A stretch of DNA of 64,000 nt from Fimbriimonadaceae bacterium (GTDB taxonomy: Bacteria > Armatimonadota > Fimbriimonadia > Fimbriimonadales > Fimbriimonadaceae), in assembly GCA_019454125.1 (NCBI GenBank), contig CP075365.1, positions 2,164,218 through 2,228,217 of the forward strand. The letters are read 5' to 3'. The position numbers and the translations under genes were made by a program. The notes under the pieces are model-generated. The model had not been told where the DNA came from and made no database searches. It saw nothing but the letters and a program-made list of their open reading frames with translations. Positions 1-9,006 of this stretch are shown here, piece after piece. Position 1 is the first letter of the stretch, and each line of letters opens with the position of its first letter.

Positions 1-63
1 GTCAAGATTTCCGCGCTGGGCTCCGGAGTGACTCGCCAAGTGACCCTGACGCTCGTCAAATAG
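1..63 (+). CDS. 3' end of an unidentified gene (partial)
   Basis: The first 20 codons in frame 1 are open and end in TAG at 61-63, so this is the tail of a gene that begins left of the window. The visible residues (beta-prone, with the pattern VTLTLVK at the end) are too few to assign a family. The following 49 bases hold the pgk start region. Confidence 0.5.
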   Translation, partial: VKISALGSGVTRQVTLTLVK

Positions 64-100
64 CACCCGGCCCGATGGGTTTTTGAACCCGGAGGGCCGG

Positions 101-106
101 TAAGAT
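101..106 (+). promoter_or_regulatory. Putative -10 box of pgk (TAAGAT), leaderless-type spacing
   Basis: TAAGAT ends 6 bases before the pgk ATG at 113 and no Shine-Dalgarno sequence lies between them. The 14-base string from 99 to 112 (GGTAAGATTAGGGC) recurs exactly upstream of the tRNA-Ile gene on the minus strand (32548 to 32535), which supports it being a real promoter core. No good -35 is seen at 17 bases. Confidence 0.5.
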
Positions 107-112
107 TAGGGC

Positions 113-1288
113 ATGGCCCTCGCCAAAAAGACGGTTCGCGACGCGGAGGTTTCTGGCAAGACGGTGCTCGTCCGGTGCGACTTCAACGTGCCGCTGGAAG
201 GCGCGCGCATCACGGACGACCGCCGCATCACGGAAGCCTTGCCTACCATAAGGCTCCTAGTCGAGAAGGGGGCGAAGGTCGTGCTCTGCTCGCACTTGGG
301 CCGGCCGAAGGGGGTGACGCCCGAGTTCTCGCTGAAGCCGGTGGCCGACCGCTTGGGCGAGCTTCTCGGAAGGCCGGTCTCCTTGGCGGGGGACTGCGTC
401 GGGCCCGAGGTAGAGGCGGCGGTGGCAGCTTTGGATGCGGGCGGCGTCCTGCTGTTGGAGAACGTCCGGTTCCACCCGGAAGAGGAAAAGAACGCGCCGT
501 CATTTGCCGCCGAACTGGCGAAAGGCAAAGATCTCTTTGTGAACGACGCCTTCGGCACGGCCCACCGGGCGCACGCCTCGACCGAGGGCGTGGCGCGGGT
601 GCTCCCTGGCTATGCGGGGCTTCTTATTGAAAAGGAACTGCAGTACCTGGGCGAGGCGCTCCACGACCCGGCGCGGCCGTTCGTGGCGGTGCTCGGAGGC
701 GCAAAGGTCGCGGACAAGATCAAGGTGATCGATAACCTGTTGCCGAAGGTGGATAAGCTCCTGATCGGCGGCGGGATGGCGTTCACCTTCCTCAGCGCCC
801 AAGGGTTCGAGATCGGGATGTCGCTCCTGGACTCGGACAGCGTGGACTATGCGAAAGGCGTGCTGAAGCAGCACGCGGGCAAGCTCATGGTGCCGGTGGA
901 CGCGGTGGTCGCACCGAGCTTCAGCGAAGAAGGGCCGATCGCGGTGGTCGACGCGAACAAGATCCCGCCGGACCAGATGGGGCTGGACATTGGGCCGCGC
1001 ACGGCCCTCTCCTTCCGAGAGACAGTGGCGGCAGCAGGCACCGTGGTCTGGAACGGCCCGATGGGCGTCTTCGAGATGCCGGCCTTTGCCGAGGGCACAA
1101 AGGCGCTCTGCCAGGGCTTGGCCGAGTGCAGGGGGACGACCGTGGTCGGCGGCGGGGACAGCGCCTCGGCGGCCGAGATCTTTGGCGTGGCCGACAAGGT
1201 GACGCACGTCAGCACCGGCGGCGGCGCCTCGCTGGAATACCTCGAGGGCAAGGAACTGCCCGGTATCGCCGCGCTCCAGGACGCGTGA
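113..1288 (+). CDS. pgk: Phosphoglycerate kinase
   Basis: Glycolytic and gluconeogenic enzyme that transfers phosphate between 1,3-bisphosphoglycerate and ADP in the cytoplasm. The 391-residue length is normal for bacterial PGK. The N-terminal substrate domain shows the RCDFNVPL motif near residue 21, the hinge region has GGAKVADKI near 195, and the C-terminal nucleotide domain ends with the glycine-rich GGGDS and STGGGASLEYLEGK motifs. The ATG at 113 follows a TAAGAT hexamer by 6 bases and has no SD. The stop overlaps the next gene in an ATGA arrangement, so translation of hpt is probably coupled. Confidence 0.97.
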   Translation: MALAKKTVRDAEVSGKTVLVRCDFNVPLEGARITDDRRITEALPTIRLLVEKGAKVVLCSHLGRPKGVTPEFSLKPVADRLGELLGRPVSLAGDCVGPEVEAAVAALDAGGVLLLENVRFHPEEEKNAPSFAAELAKGKDLFVNDAFGTAHRAHASTEGVARVLPGYAGLLIEKELQYLGEALHDPARPFVAVLGGAKVADKIKVIDNLLPKVDKLLIGGGMAFTFLSAQGFEIGMSLLDSDSVDYAKGVLKQHAGKLMVPVDAVVAPSFSEEGPIAVVDANKIPPDQMGLDIGPRTALSFRETVAAAGTVVWNGPMGVFEMPAFAEGTKALCQGLAECRGTTVVGGGDSASAAEIFGVADKVTHVSTGGGASLEYLEGKELPGIAALQDA

Positions 1289-1818
1289 TGACGAGCGAGA
1301 CCCTTCGGATGGAGACCCTGATCGGTGCGGACGACCTTGCCCGGCGGTGCCGCGAGCTCGCGCAGGAGATCGACGAGGTTTATGCGGGAGAGCCGGTCGT
1401 CCTGATCGCCGTGCTGAACGGGGCGTTCGTCTTCGTGGCGGACCTGGTGCGGCATATGCAGACCCCCCTCACGGTCGATTTCGTGCAGATCGGGACATAC
1501 GCCGACCGGACGGAGTCCAGCGGGGTCTTCCGGTTCAAGAAGGACCACGAGACCAATATCGAGGGGCGGCACGTGCTGGTGGTGGAGGACATCGTCGACA
1601 CGGGCCATACGCTCAGCCGGCTCACCGAGCTCCTCAGGACGCGCCAGCCCAAATCCCTGCGGGTCGCGACGATGCTGGACAAGCCTTCCCGCCGGGCCCA
1701 CGAGGCCCTAGTGGATTTCGTCGGGTTCGAGGTCCCCGACGTCTTTGTGGTAGGATACGGTTTGGATTACGCGGAAAGGTTTCGTAACCTTCCTCATGTA
1801 GCCGTCCTGGGCTTTTGA
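1288..1818 (+). CDS. hpt: Hypoxanthine phosphoribosyltransferase
   Basis: Purine salvage enzyme that joins hypoxanthine or guanine to PRPP, giving IMP or GMP. The 176-residue protein has the PRPP-binding loop (LVVEDIVDTGHT, about residues 97-108) with its acidic pair, and the conserved VLNGAFVF flexible-loop region near 42-50. The ATG at 1288 shares bases with the pgk TGA (ATGA), which fixes the start. An in-frame opening further upstream at 1126 lies inside pgk and is not needed for the family fold. An aromatic C-terminal VGYGLDYAERFRNLP segment is typical of the family. Confidence 0.95.
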   Translation: MTSETLRMETLIGADDLARRCRELAQEIDEVYAGEPVVLIAVLNGAFVFVADLVRHMQTPLTVDFVQIGTYADRTESSGVFRFKKDHETNIEGRHVLVVEDIVDTGHTLSRLTELLRTRQPKSLRVATMLDKPSRRAHEALVDFVGFEVPDVFVVGYGLDYAERFRNLPHVAVLGF

Positions 1819-1915
1819 GCTTCCTGCCCAACTCCCCAGTTCTCCATCACCAGCTCGGCTTCGTCAGCAACGGCTTTCCGCTTGGCGAGACCACCTACGA
1901 ACGAAACGTCACCGA

Positions 1916-3295
1916 ATGACGCACGTATTCCGACCCCGAAAATCCGAGGCCGGCTCTGGCAAGCGACGCCGCCACCGCGGCCCGCGCGAAGAGCGCCCGG
2001 ACGTCACTAGCGATCTCGAGAACCTTCCCGAAATCGACTACAACCATTTCGACAGAATGTCTCCCACCGAATTGGCGAAGGAGGCCAAGAAGCAGAAGAT
2101 CTCTATCGACCAAGACCGCGCGGACGTCATCGAAGCGCTCTTGGAGAAGGCGAACGCCGAGCACGAGGCGATCTATCGCCGCGGCATTCTAGAGATCCTG
2201 CAAGACGGCTGGGGGTTCTTGCGCCGGCCGAACTACCAGCCTTCCAACGACGACGTCTACGTCAGCCAGTCGCAAGTCAAGCGGTTCGGCCTGAAGGCGG
2301 GCGACACGGTCTATGGCCAGGTGCGCGCGCCAAAGGAAGGCGAGAAGTATTACGCGATGCTGCGCGTGGAGAGCGTGAACGGCTTCGGCAGCCAATCGCC
2401 CGAGATGCTTTCCCGGCGCGATTTTGAGCAGCTCACCCCGCTCTTCCCCGACCGCCGGATGAAGCAGGAGACCGAGCCCGAGAAGATCGTAGGCCGCATC
2501 ATCGACCTGATCGCGCCCATCGGCAAAGGCCAACGCGGCCTCGTCGTCGCCCCGCCGAAGACGGGCAAGACCACGATCCTGAAGTCGATCGCAAACTCGA
2601 TCACCACAAACGAGCCCGACGTCTATTTGATGGTCCTGCTGGTCGACGAGCGCCCGGAAGAGGTCACCGACATGAAGCGGTCCGTAAAGGGCCAGGTGAT
2701 CAGCTCCACCTTCGACGAACCCGCCGAGAACCATATACGCGTCACCGAACTCTGCCTGGAGCAGGCCAAGCGCTTGGTCGAGGCCGGTCGCGACGTCGTC
2801 ATCCTCCTGGACTCGATCACGCGCCTTTCGCGCGCCTCCAACCTCACGATCAACCCGAGCGGGCGCACCCTTTCGGGCGGTCTAGATCCGGCGGCCCTCT
2901 ATCGGCCGCGCCGCTTCTTCGGCGCCGCGCGCAACATCGAAGAAGGGGGCTCGCTCACGATCATCGCCTCAGTCCTCATCGAGACGAACTCGAAGATGGA
3001 CGAAGCGATCTTTGAGGAGCTCAAGGGAACGGGCAACATGGAGATCGTGCTGAACCGCGACCTGGCGGAACGGCGCATCTGGCCCGCCATCGACGTCCGC
3101 TCGTCCTCGACACGCCACGAAGAGGCGCTGTTCGACAAGGGACAGCTGGAGGCGGTCTACCACCTTCACCGCATCCTGGCGAACAGCCAGAACACAGTGG
3201 ACGCGACGGACCAGCTGATCAAGCTGCTCAAGCGGACGCCCACCAACAACATGTTCCTCGAATCGGTGATCGCCAAGACGCGCGCAACCGTTTGA
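1916..3295 (+). CDS. rho: Transcription termination factor Rho
   Basis: Hexameric RNA-dependent ATPase and helicase that ends transcription at Rho-dependent sites. A basic N-terminal tail is followed by the Rho N-terminal helical domain (about 40-80), an OB-fold RNA-binding domain with a DGWGFLR core (about 92-160), and the ATPase domain. The ATPase shows Walker A APPKTGKT near 212-219, Walker B VVILLDSITRL near 294-304, and a conserved ERRIWPAID segment. At 459 residues it is slightly longer than the E. coli protein because of the tail. ATG at 1916 is the first start after the 97-base gap following hpt. Confidence 0.97.
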   Translation: MTHVFRPRKSEAGSGKRRRHRGPREERPDVTSDLENLPEIDYNHFDRMSPTELAKEAKKQKISIDQDRADVIEALLEKANAEHEAIYRRGILEILQDGWGFLRRPNYQPSNDDVYVSQSQVKRFGLKAGDTVYGQVRAPKEGEKYYAMLRVESVNGFGSQSPEMLSRRDFEQLTPLFPDRRMKQETEPEKIVGRIIDLIAPIGKGQRGLVVAPPKTGKTTILKSIANSITTNEPDVYLMVLLVDERPEEVTDMKRSVKGQVISSTFDEPAENHIRVTELCLEQAKRLVEAGRDVVILLDSITRLSRASNLTINPSGRTLSGGLDPAALYRPRRFFGAARNIEEGGSLTIIASVLIETNSKMDEAIFEELKGTGNMEIVLNRDLAERRIWPAIDVRSSSTRHEEALFDKGQLEAVYHLHRILANSQNTVDATDQLIKLLKRTPTNNMFLESVIAKTRATV

Positions 3296-3317
3296 CGTCG
3301 TCGTTTCGTCCCTCGCG

Positions 3318-3343
3318 CATTTGTCAGAGTCCTCTGGCAAATG
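3318..3343. other. Inverted repeat downstream of rho
   Basis: A 12-base arm (3318-3329) and its complement (3332-3343, one T-G pair) form a strong hairpin 22 bases after the rho stop codon. No T run follows, so it is not a classical intrinsic terminator. It could protect the rho 3' end or take part in Rho autoregulation (inference). Confidence 0.4.
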
Positions 3344-3412
3344 GCGGGCGCGGTCCCTAGCCCGGAACAACGCGGACATTATGGGAGTATGCTGGGCAAG
3401 TTAGGATAGAAG

Positions 3413-4333
3413 TTGCTTAGTCACACAACTCCCAAATACGCGGCGGTCTTCGTCGATTTCGAAAACTTATACTACGGGCTCTATAACAGTCTTCCCGACG
3501 AGATTGATAGTGGCGACCAAGTCGTCCAAGTCGTTCGAGACTTGCGCGGATTGCTGTTGGAAAAGTATGGCGAACAATGCATCATTTCGCACGCTTACGC
3601 CGACTTTGAGCGCATAGAGTCGGATGTCCAGGGCCCCCTTTACCTGAGCGGGGTCGAGACGCACAACGTCTTGGGGACTGAGCACAAGAACGCGGCGGAC
3701 ATGCGGCTTTGCATCGATGCCCTGGAAACCATGTACACGCGCCCGGACATACAAACCTTTGTGTTCCTGGCGGGCGACCGTGACTACATCCCTGTCATCC
3801 AACACCTTAAGAAGCACGCCAGGACGGTGCGCGCCCTTGCGTTCTTGGACAACATGTCCGGCGACCTCCTGCAGAACGTTGGCGAAGAATATTTCATCGA
3901 CGCAAAGACGCTTTTGCTGCCAGAAGTAGCCGCTAAGCTCGGGACAAAGCCGAAGCGAGAGCCTAAGCCGATTAGCCAAGAAGCCGTGAAATGGATGGTC
4001 GCAGAAAGGGCGAAGACTGACTATGGGACCAAGTTTAGGACGCCGAAGTCACTCATCGAAGAAGACGACGTCATTGCGGTAAAGATCCTTCTTGCGGAGT
4101 TCGGCCACCACCGCGAAGTCTTCGTCACGCCTTTCCTTCATCGACTGCGAAACGACCTGCCGCACCTCGCCGAACACGAGCGCAAGAAGCTCATTACCCG
4201 CCTCGAAGACAGCGGCATAGTGGCGATCTCAAAAAGAGAAGGCGTCGACCGGTTCACTGGCGAGCCCAACGTCTACTCGGTGATCATCATCAACTGGAAC
4301 CACCCGGACGTTCAAGACCTGAACCCGGGGTAG
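3413..4333 (+). CDS. NYN-domain (LabA/DUF88-like) protein, probable RNase
   Basis: NYN domains are PIN-like metal-dependent nucleases. The 306-residue protein shows the family acidic motifs: VDFEN at 14-18, an ADMR segment with Asp97, and GDRD at 121-124. The C-terminal half (about 190-300) is rich in charged helices and looks like one or two winged-helix modules, possibly of OST-HTH type, but that is not certain. The chosen start is TTG at 3413, preceded by AGGATAG, which could serve either as an SD or as a TAGGAT -10 box. The gene stands alone between rho and yajQ. The RNA target cannot be told from sequence. Confidence 0.75.
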   Translation: MLSHTTPKYAAVFVDFENLYYGLYNSLPDEIDSGDQVVQVVRDLRGLLLEKYGEQCIISHAYADFERIESDVQGPLYLSGVETHNVLGTEHKNAADMRLCIDALETMYTRPDIQTFVFLAGDRDYIPVIQHLKKHARTVRALAFLDNMSGDLLQNVGEEYFIDAKTLLLPEVAAKLGTKPKREPKPISQEAVKWMVAERAKTDYGTKFRTPKSLIEEDDVIAVKILLAEFGHHREVFVTPFLHRLRNDLPHLAEHERKKLITRLEDSGIVAISKREGVDRFTGEPNVYSVIIINWNHPDVQDLNPG

Positions 4334-4414
4334 TGCCCGGTCGGGCCGGGGCGGGAAGCGGTGTGCGGCCAATAGACCGTGTTCCGCGGACACCCCCCTT
4401 GACCCCCAGGGCCG

Positions 4415-4430
4415 GTAGGGACTACCCTAC
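4415..4430. other. Short inverted repeat just before yajQ
   Basis: GTAGGG (4415-4420) and CCCTAC (4425-4430) flank a 4-base loop and end 4 bases before the yajQ ATG. The right arm overlaps TACCCT, a possible weak -10. It could be an operator or a weak hairpin blocking the start; function unknown. Confidence 0.3.
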
Positions 4431-4434
4431 GGGG

Positions 4435-4929
4435 ATGGCAACCCAAGAGTTCAGCTTCGACATCGTTTCGAAGGTCGACCTGAACGAAGTGAAGAACGCG
4501 GTCAACCAGGCGCAGAAGGAACTGGAGAACCGGTACGACTTTCGCGGCAGCGCCGCCAAAATCGACTACGACGAAGAAAAGATAGGACTTGTCGCGGACG
4601 ACGAGTTCAAGCTGGACCAGCTTAAAGAGATCGTCTTCAGCAAGCTGCTCAAGCGCGGAGTCGATGCCCGGAGCATCGAGTACGGCAAGATCGAACCGGC
4701 AGCCGGGGTCACCGTGAAGCAGGACGTGACCTTCAAGCAAGGCATCCCTCAGGACCAGGCGAAGGCGCTCTCCAAGCAGATAAAGGACAAAGGGCTGAAG
4801 GTGAACGCCCAGATCCAGGGCGACCAGTTGCGCGTCACGGGAAAATCGAAGGACGACCTGCAGAAGGCGATCCAGTTCGTGAAAGGGCTCGACCTTCCCT
4901 TCCCGGTCGATTTCATCAATTACCGCTAG
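4435..4929 (+). CDS. yajQ: YajQ-family (DUF520) nucleotide-binding protein
   Basis: The 164-residue length, the N-terminal FSFDIVSKVDLNEVKNAV segment and the C-terminal LPFPVDFINYR ending match the YajQ family. Members are small two-domain proteins; some bind nucleotides, including cyclic-di-GMP in Xanthomonas and Pseudomonas, and regulate transcription. The open frame extends upstream to 4333, but family alignment places the start at the ATG at 4435 (MATQEFSFD). The molecular role here is not known. HD-GYP and HDOD genes elsewhere in the window make a cyclic-di-GMP link possible but unproven. Confidence 0.92.
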   Translation: MATQEFSFDIVSKVDLNEVKNAVNQAQKELENRYDFRGSAAKIDYDEEKIGLVADDEFKLDQLKEIVFSKLLKRGVDARSIEYGKIEPAAGVTVKQDVTFKQGIPQDQAKALSKQIKDKGLKVNAQIQGDQLRVTGKSKDDLQKAIQFVKGLDLPFPVDFINYR

Positions 4930-4968
4930 GCCCGAAACCTTTCGCGCTGCTCACGAGTAAAAGGGGAC

Positions 4969-5661
4969 ATGAAGCCGGCACGTCTCGTTGCCCTCGTCGC
5001 TATGGTCTCCATCGTGGGCACCATGCTGGCCCTTCCCTTCGCCTGCGTGGGGATGACATTGGGCACAAAACCCGTTTTGGCCGGCGAAGAGGCCCGGAGG
5101 GTCGTGCATATGGAGCTTGCCTTCCCGGAGGAGGGCGGCATCATCGTTGGCGGCCCGATCAACCTTGAGTGGTCGCCGGGCGCGGAGACCAAGATCGAGT
5201 TTCGCGGGGACAAGGCGATCGTCAAGTACTGCCGGGCCGAGGTTGTCGAAGACTCGATCAAGATTTGGCTTGAGGACGCCGGCCCCAGTTTCGGCGACGT
5301 GACGGCCCTTGTCTCCTCGCCGCAACCCCGGTCCGTCTCCTCGTCAGGGTCGGGCGACGTCACGCTTTCGGGCCTTTCGGGCGGGCGGCTCAAGTTCTCC
5401 ATCGCAGGATCTGGCGATGGCACGCTAGAAGGGGCCCTCGACGCCTTGGATGTCTCGATCGCCGGCTCCGGCAGCCTGGACGCGGAGGGCTTGAGCAAGC
5501 TGGGGGAGACGGACGTCAGCATCGCGGGCTCGGGCGACGTGGACCTGCCACAACTTTCGACGCTCAAGGTCTCGATCGCGGGCTCCGGTTCGGTCACCTA
5601 TGACGGCGAGCCGAAGGTGAGCAGCACCATCTTAGGCTCGGGCGCGGTGCGCCGCCGCTAG
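4969..5661 (+). CDS. Secreted GIN-domain (DUF2807) beta-helix protein
   Basis: The 230-residue protein starts with a signal peptide (hydrophobic stretch about residues 7-27). The rest is a head-GIN-type right-handed beta-helix: repeated turns of the form SIAGSGDV/SIAGSGSV occur at roughly 20-residue intervals from about residue 125 to the end. These domains are found in envelope proteins of unknown function, sometimes called putative adhesins. It ends 4 bases into the convergent rdgB gene. ATG at 4969 is the only start that gives a complete signal peptide. Confidence 0.8.
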   Translation: MKPARLVALVAMVSIVGTMLALPFACVGMTLGTKPVLAGEEARRVVHMELAFPEEGGIIVGGPINLEWSPGAETKIEFRGDKAIVKYCRAEVVEDSIKIWLEDAGPSFGDVTALVSSPQPRSVSSSGSGDVTLSGLSGGRLKFSIAGSGDGTLEGALDALDVSIAGSGSLDAEGLSKLGETDVSIAGSGDVDLPQLSTLKVSIAGSGSVTYDGEPKVSSTILGSGAVRRR

Positions 5662-6281
5662 ATTCTGCGGACGAACTCGGCGAACGCGCGCAAGACCTTG
5701 CCGCGGTGGCTCACCCGGCTCTTCTCCTCGGCCGTGAGCTGGGCCATGGTCCGACCAAGCTCCGGCAAGTAGAAGACAGGGTCATAGCCGAAGCCCCCTT
5801 CGCCTTTCGGCTCCTCCGCGATCCGGCCCTCGCACGAGGCCGAGAGCACGCGGGGCCAATCCCCTTCCAACCCGACACCGGGCGGAGGGGCCAAGGCGCT
5901 GAAGCACTGGAAGCGGGCCGTGCGCTTCTCCGTCGGCACCCCCCTAAGCTTTTCCAGAACGAGGGCGATCTTCTCAGGGAAGGTGGTCTCCGCTCCGGCA
6001 AAGCGCTTGCTCTGCACGCCGAGGTCCCCGGGCAGGGCGTCGATCTCCAGCCCGGCGTCATCGGCCAAGGCCCATTCCCCCGTGGAGGCCGCGCCCGAGC
6101 GCGCCTTGATCAAGGCGTTCTCGCGGTAGGTATCGCCCGTCTCCTCGGGCTCCGGGGCGCCGGGAAAGTCGGCCAGGGAGAGCCACTCGATCTCGGGTAG
6201 CTCCTTGGCCAAGATCGCGGCCATTTCCCGGGCCTTCTTGGCGTTATGGGTGGCGATGACGATGCGTCGGGGCGCGGTCAG
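5658..6281 (-). CDS. rdgB: XTP/dITP diphosphatase (RdgB/HAM1), apparent CTG start
   Basis: House-cleaning pyrophosphatase that removes ITP, dITP and XTP. The family begins with an IVIATHN substrate-binding motif. Here that motif is encoded upstream of the first ATG (6224), so an ATG-started protein would lose it. Extending the frame reaches CTG at 6281, which overlaps the rph stop as CTGA and lies 10-11 bases after an AAGGAG SD inside rph. I therefore place the start there, giving 207 residues, near the usual 195-205. The central [13 protein letters not shown] motif and the GFGYDPVF motif are intact. No ATG, GTG or TTG lies between the motif and the SD. Confidence 0.88.
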   Translation of the reverse strand: MTAPRRIVIATHNAKKAREMAAILAKELPEIEWLSLADFPGAPEPEETGDTYRENALIKARSGAASTGEWALADDAGLEIDALPGDLGVQSKRFAGAETTFPEKIALVLEKLRGVPTEKRTARFQCFSALAPPPGVGLEGDWPRVLSASCEGRIAEEPKGEGGFGYDPVFYLPELGRTMAQLTAEEKSRVSHRGKVLRAFAEFVRRI

Positions 6282-6991
6282 AGGCCGAGGGTCTCCTTTT
6301 GCAACGCGATGAGCTCCGCGACGCCCTTCTTCCCGAGGGCGAGCATCTTGCCGAGAGCCTCCGCACTGAAGGGGGCGCTCTCCGCCGTCCCTTGGACCTC
6401 GACGAACTTGCCCGAGGCGGTCATCACCACGTTCATGTCCGTGTTCGCCTTCGAGTCCTCGTCATAGTTCAGGTCGAGGACTTCTTGGCCGTTGAAGATG
6501 CCGACGCTGACCGCGGCGATCGGCTCGTTGATGATGGCGCGGCGCAGCATCCGGCGGCCCAGCATCCACTCCATGGCGTCGTAGAGGGCGATGTAAGCGG
6601 CCGTGATCGAGGCGCAACGAGTGCCCCCGTCGGCCTGGAGCGCGTCGCAGTCGATCGTGATCGAGCGTTCACCCATGGATTCCAAGTCCACCACGGCGCG
6701 GAGCGACCGGCCGATCAGACGCTGGATCTCAAGGCTCCGCCCATTTGCACCACGGTTGGAGTCGCGCTGGTTGCGGTCGCGCCCGGAGCGCGGCAGCATG
6801 GCGTACTCAGCCGTGACCCAGCCTTGCCCCGTGCCTTTGATGAAAGGGGGGACGCGGTCTTCCACCGTCGCCGTCACGAGAACGTGGGTGTCGCCTTGGC
6901 GGATCAAACAGGAGCCTTCGGCGAACTTGGCAAATCCTCTTTCTAGGGTCACCGGCCTCATCTGGTCCGGCGCCCGACCGTCGGGTCGCAT
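6278..6991 (-). CDS. rph: Ribonuclease PH
   Basis: Phosphorolytic 3'-5' exoribonuclease that trims tRNA 3' ends. The protein is 237 residues, the normal RNase PH length, and begins with the family hallmark RPDGR...MRPVT. The open frame runs upstream to 7105, but the extra 38 residues are basic and unlike the family, so ATG 6991 is chosen. A TACACT hexamer 8 bases before that ATG may be a leaderless promoter. The stop codon overlaps the CTG start of rdgB, and rph-rdgB is a common gene pair. Confidence 0.95.
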   Translation of the reverse strand: MRPDGRAPDQMRPVTLERGFAKFAEGSCLIRQGDTHVLVTATVEDRVPPFIKGTGQGWVTAEYAMLPRSGRDRNQRDSNRGANGRSLEIQRLIGRSLRAVVDLESMGERSITIDCDALQADGGTRCASITAAYIALYDAMEWMLGRRMLRRAIINEPIAAVSVGIFNGQEVLDLNYDEDSKANTDMNVVMTASGKFVEVQGTAESAPFSAEALGKMLALGKKGVAELIALQKETLGL

Positions 6992-6999
6992 TGGGCGCA

Positions 7000-7005
7000 A
7001 GTGTA
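7000..7005 (-). promoter_or_regulatory. Putative -10 box of rph (TACACT)
   Basis: On the minus strand TACACT ends 8 bases before the rph ATG at 6991, in the short gap after prmA. It shares the spacing of the other proposed leaderless starts in the window. Evidence is the pattern only. Confidence 0.4.
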
Positions 7006-7019
7006 ACCGATTCGAGCGG

Positions 7020-7859
7020 CTATCTTCGACGAAGGACGGCCGCGACCCAGTCGCCTTCTTGCCGATGGGCTTCCACCTGGAACCCGACTGATTCGGCTTT
7101 CTCACGAACAGTGTCCCAATTGTCTTGGATGATGCCGCTAACGATCCAAATTCCGCCTTGCCTGACCCCTTGCGCGGCGAGTGGGGCGAGGTTGATCAGC
7201 GCGGCGCTGATGATGTTGCTCAGGACCAAGTCGAAGGTCTTGCCCGGTTCGACCTGGTCGAAACCGGGGCCGACGACGGCGGTCACTTGCACGCCGTTCC
7301 GATCGAAGTTCTGCCGCGAGACCTCGACCGAAAGGGGGTCGATGTCGGTGGCGACGACCCGCGCGCCGAGCATGGCCGAGGCGATCGAAAGGATGCCGCT
7401 GCCGCACCCCACGTCCAAGACGTCCATCCCTGCCTGGGCGTGCCGCTCGATGTACTCCAGGCACATCTGGGTGGTCGGGTGCTCGCCCGTGCCGAAGGCC
7501 TGGCCGGGGTCGAGCACGATCACCCGGTCGCCGGGCTCCGCATCGTACTCCTCCCAAGTCGGGCGGACGATGAACCTCTCGCCGACCCTTCGGGGCACGA
7601 AGAACCGCTTCCAAGACTCGGCCCAATCCTCTTCGTGGACGAGCTCTTCTTCGACCGACTCTGCGCCTTGGCTCACCAGCGCGGCCTTCAGGCCGGGCAG
7701 GTTCGGTTCGTCGCCCGGCGCCAGGTAGGCGCTGATAGTGGGCGGAACGTCGGTCTGGATGGAGCCGAGCAGGCCGTGCTCTTCGAAGACGTTGTGGAAA
7801 ATCGACCAGTCCGGCGGCGCCTCGGCCAGGACGGCGGTCACCTTCGTCCACGTGCTCAT
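7020..7859 (-). CDS. prmA: Ribosomal protein L11 methyltransferase
   Basis: SAM-dependent enzyme that trimethylates ribosomal protein L11. The 279-residue protein has an N-terminal ferredoxin-like substrate domain and a C-terminal Rossmann methyltransferase domain. Diagnostic motifs are [14 protein letters not shown] (117-130), the SAM-binding DVGCGSG (149-155), ATDIDP near 169-174 and LSNI near 215. The start ATG at 7859 overlaps the dnaJ stop (ATGA), so the two are translationally coupled. A dnaJ-prmA neighbourhood is conserved in many Gram-positive and related genomes. Confidence 0.94.
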   Translation of the reverse strand: MSTWTKVTAVLAEAPPDWSIFHNVFEEHGLLGSIQTDVPPTISAYLAPGDEPNLPGLKAALVSQGAESVEEELVHEEDWAESWKRFFVPRRVGERFIVRPTWEEYDAEPGDRVIVLDPGQAFGTGEHPTTQMCLEYIERHAQAGMDVLDVGCGSGILSIASAMLGARVVATDIDPLSVEVSRQNFDRNGVQVTAVVGPGFDQVEPGKTFDLVLSNIISAALINLAPLAAQGVRQGGIWIVSGIIQDNWDTVREKAESVGFQVEAHRQEGDWVAAVLRRR

Positions 7860-8977
7860 CTCTTCTTCTTACCGAATAGGCCGCCGAGAAAACCGCCCGA
7901 GCCGCTCTCCGAAGGGATCGGTTCGCCGCGGAGCTCAGCGAACTGCCGCAGCAACTGCGCCTCTTCCGGCTTGAGCTTGCCAGGCACGACGACGTTCAGC
8001 TGCACGATCAGATCGCCGCGGTGGCCACCGTTCAGCTTGGGCAGGCCCTCGCCGCGAAGGCGGACGGTGGCCCCCGGCTGGGTCCCGGCCTGCACGGCGA
8101 CCTCGAGCGGCCCCGTCAGGCCGTTGATGGTGACCTTGTCGCCGAGCGCGGCCTGGGCGAAGGTCAGGTCGATCCCCGTGTGCAGGTCGCGCCCGTCCCG
8201 GTCGAAGTGGTCGTGTTCGGCCACGTGCACCACGATGTAGAGGTCGCCGTCGACCCCGCCGTTCACGCCCATGTTCCCGCGGCCCGTCACGCGGAGGGTG
8301 GAGCCATCGTCGACGCCAGCAGGGATCGTGACGCTGAGCGTCTCGGTCTGGGGTTCGACGCCCCTGCCCCGGCAGTTCTGGCACGGGCTCGCGATGGTCG
8401 AGCCCTTGCCCTGACAGGTGGGGCACGTGGTCTGGGTGCGGACGCTGCCGAGGATGGTCTGTTGCACCCGGCTGACCACGCCGTGCCCCCCGCAGGTGCC
8501 GCAGGTGGTGGGCGAAGTGCCCGGTGCGGCGCCGCTGCCGGAGCACACGGAGCAGACCGCGAGGCGTCGGTAGGTGATCTCCCGCTCAATGCCGGAGAGC
8601 ACGTCCTGGAGCGAGATGGTGGCGTCCGCCCGGACGTCGTCGCCGTCCTGGCCGGTGCGCGACCGGCGTCCGCCCATGCCCCCTCCCCCAAAAAACGCTT
8701 CGAAGATGTCGCCGAAGCCGACGTCCTGGAAGAAGTCCGCACCCGGGCCGGCGGGCTGGTCTTCGGTCACGCCGAACTGGTCGTAACGCGCGCGCTTGCT
8801 GTCGTCCGAAAGGACTTCATAGGCGGCGGTGACCTCCTTAAACTTCTCTTCGGCGTTGGGGTCTTCGCGATTGACGTCCGGATGGTATTGGCGCGCGAGG
8901 CGACGATAGGCGGACTTGATCTCGTCCGCGCTGGCACCGCGCGCCACACCGAGCGTCTCGTAGAGATCCTTGGCCAT
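7856..8977 (-). CDS. dnaJ: Chaperone DnaJ (Hsp40)
   Basis: Co-chaperone that stimulates the DnaK ATPase and holds unfolded substrates. The J-domain has the HPD motif at 32-34, followed by a Gly/Phe-rich linker (about 75-115). Four CxxCxGxG zinc motifs lie between about 140 and 215, followed by the two beta-sandwich C-terminal domains. At 373 residues it is a full type I DnaJ. No dnaK, grpE or hrcA lies in the window. A GGGAC-n3-GTCCC dyad lies between rpoZ and this gene. The ATG at 8977 has no clear SD. Confidence 0.96.
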   Translation of the reverse strand: MAKDLYETLGVARGASADEIKSAYRRLARQYHPDVNREDPNAEEKFKEVTAAYEVLSDDSKRARYDQFGVTEDQPAGPGADFFQDVGFGDIFEAFFGGGGMGGRRSRTGQDGDDVRADATISLQDVLSGIEREITYRRLAVCSVCSGSGAAPGTSPTTCGTCGGHGVVSRVQQTILGSVRTQTTCPTCQGKGSTIASPCQNCRGRGVEPQTETLSVTIPAGVDDGSTLRVTGRGNMGVNGGVDGDLYIVVHVAEHDHFDRDGRDLHTGIDLTFAQAALGDKVTINGLTGPLEVAVQAGTQPGATVRLRGEGLPKLNGGHRGDLIVQLNVVVPGKLKPEEAQLLRQFAELRGEPIPSESGSGGFLGGLFGKKKR

Positions 8978-8989
8978 GGGGTCTCAGGC

Positions 8990-9002
8990 GGGACGTCGTC
9001 CC
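8990..9002. promoter_or_regulatory. Palindrome between rpoZ and dnaJ
   Basis: GGGAC and GTCCC flank 3 bases in the 29-base gap upstream of dnaJ. It does not match the CIRCE heat-shock element. It could be an operator or chance in a GC-rich gap. Confidence 0.25.
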
Positions 9003-9006
9003 GATA

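Noticed and set aside
106-558. Long antisense frames inside pgk, rho, dnaJ, dxr and fadN
   Set aside because: They mirror GC-rich codons of the real genes, have no family motifs and no start signals.
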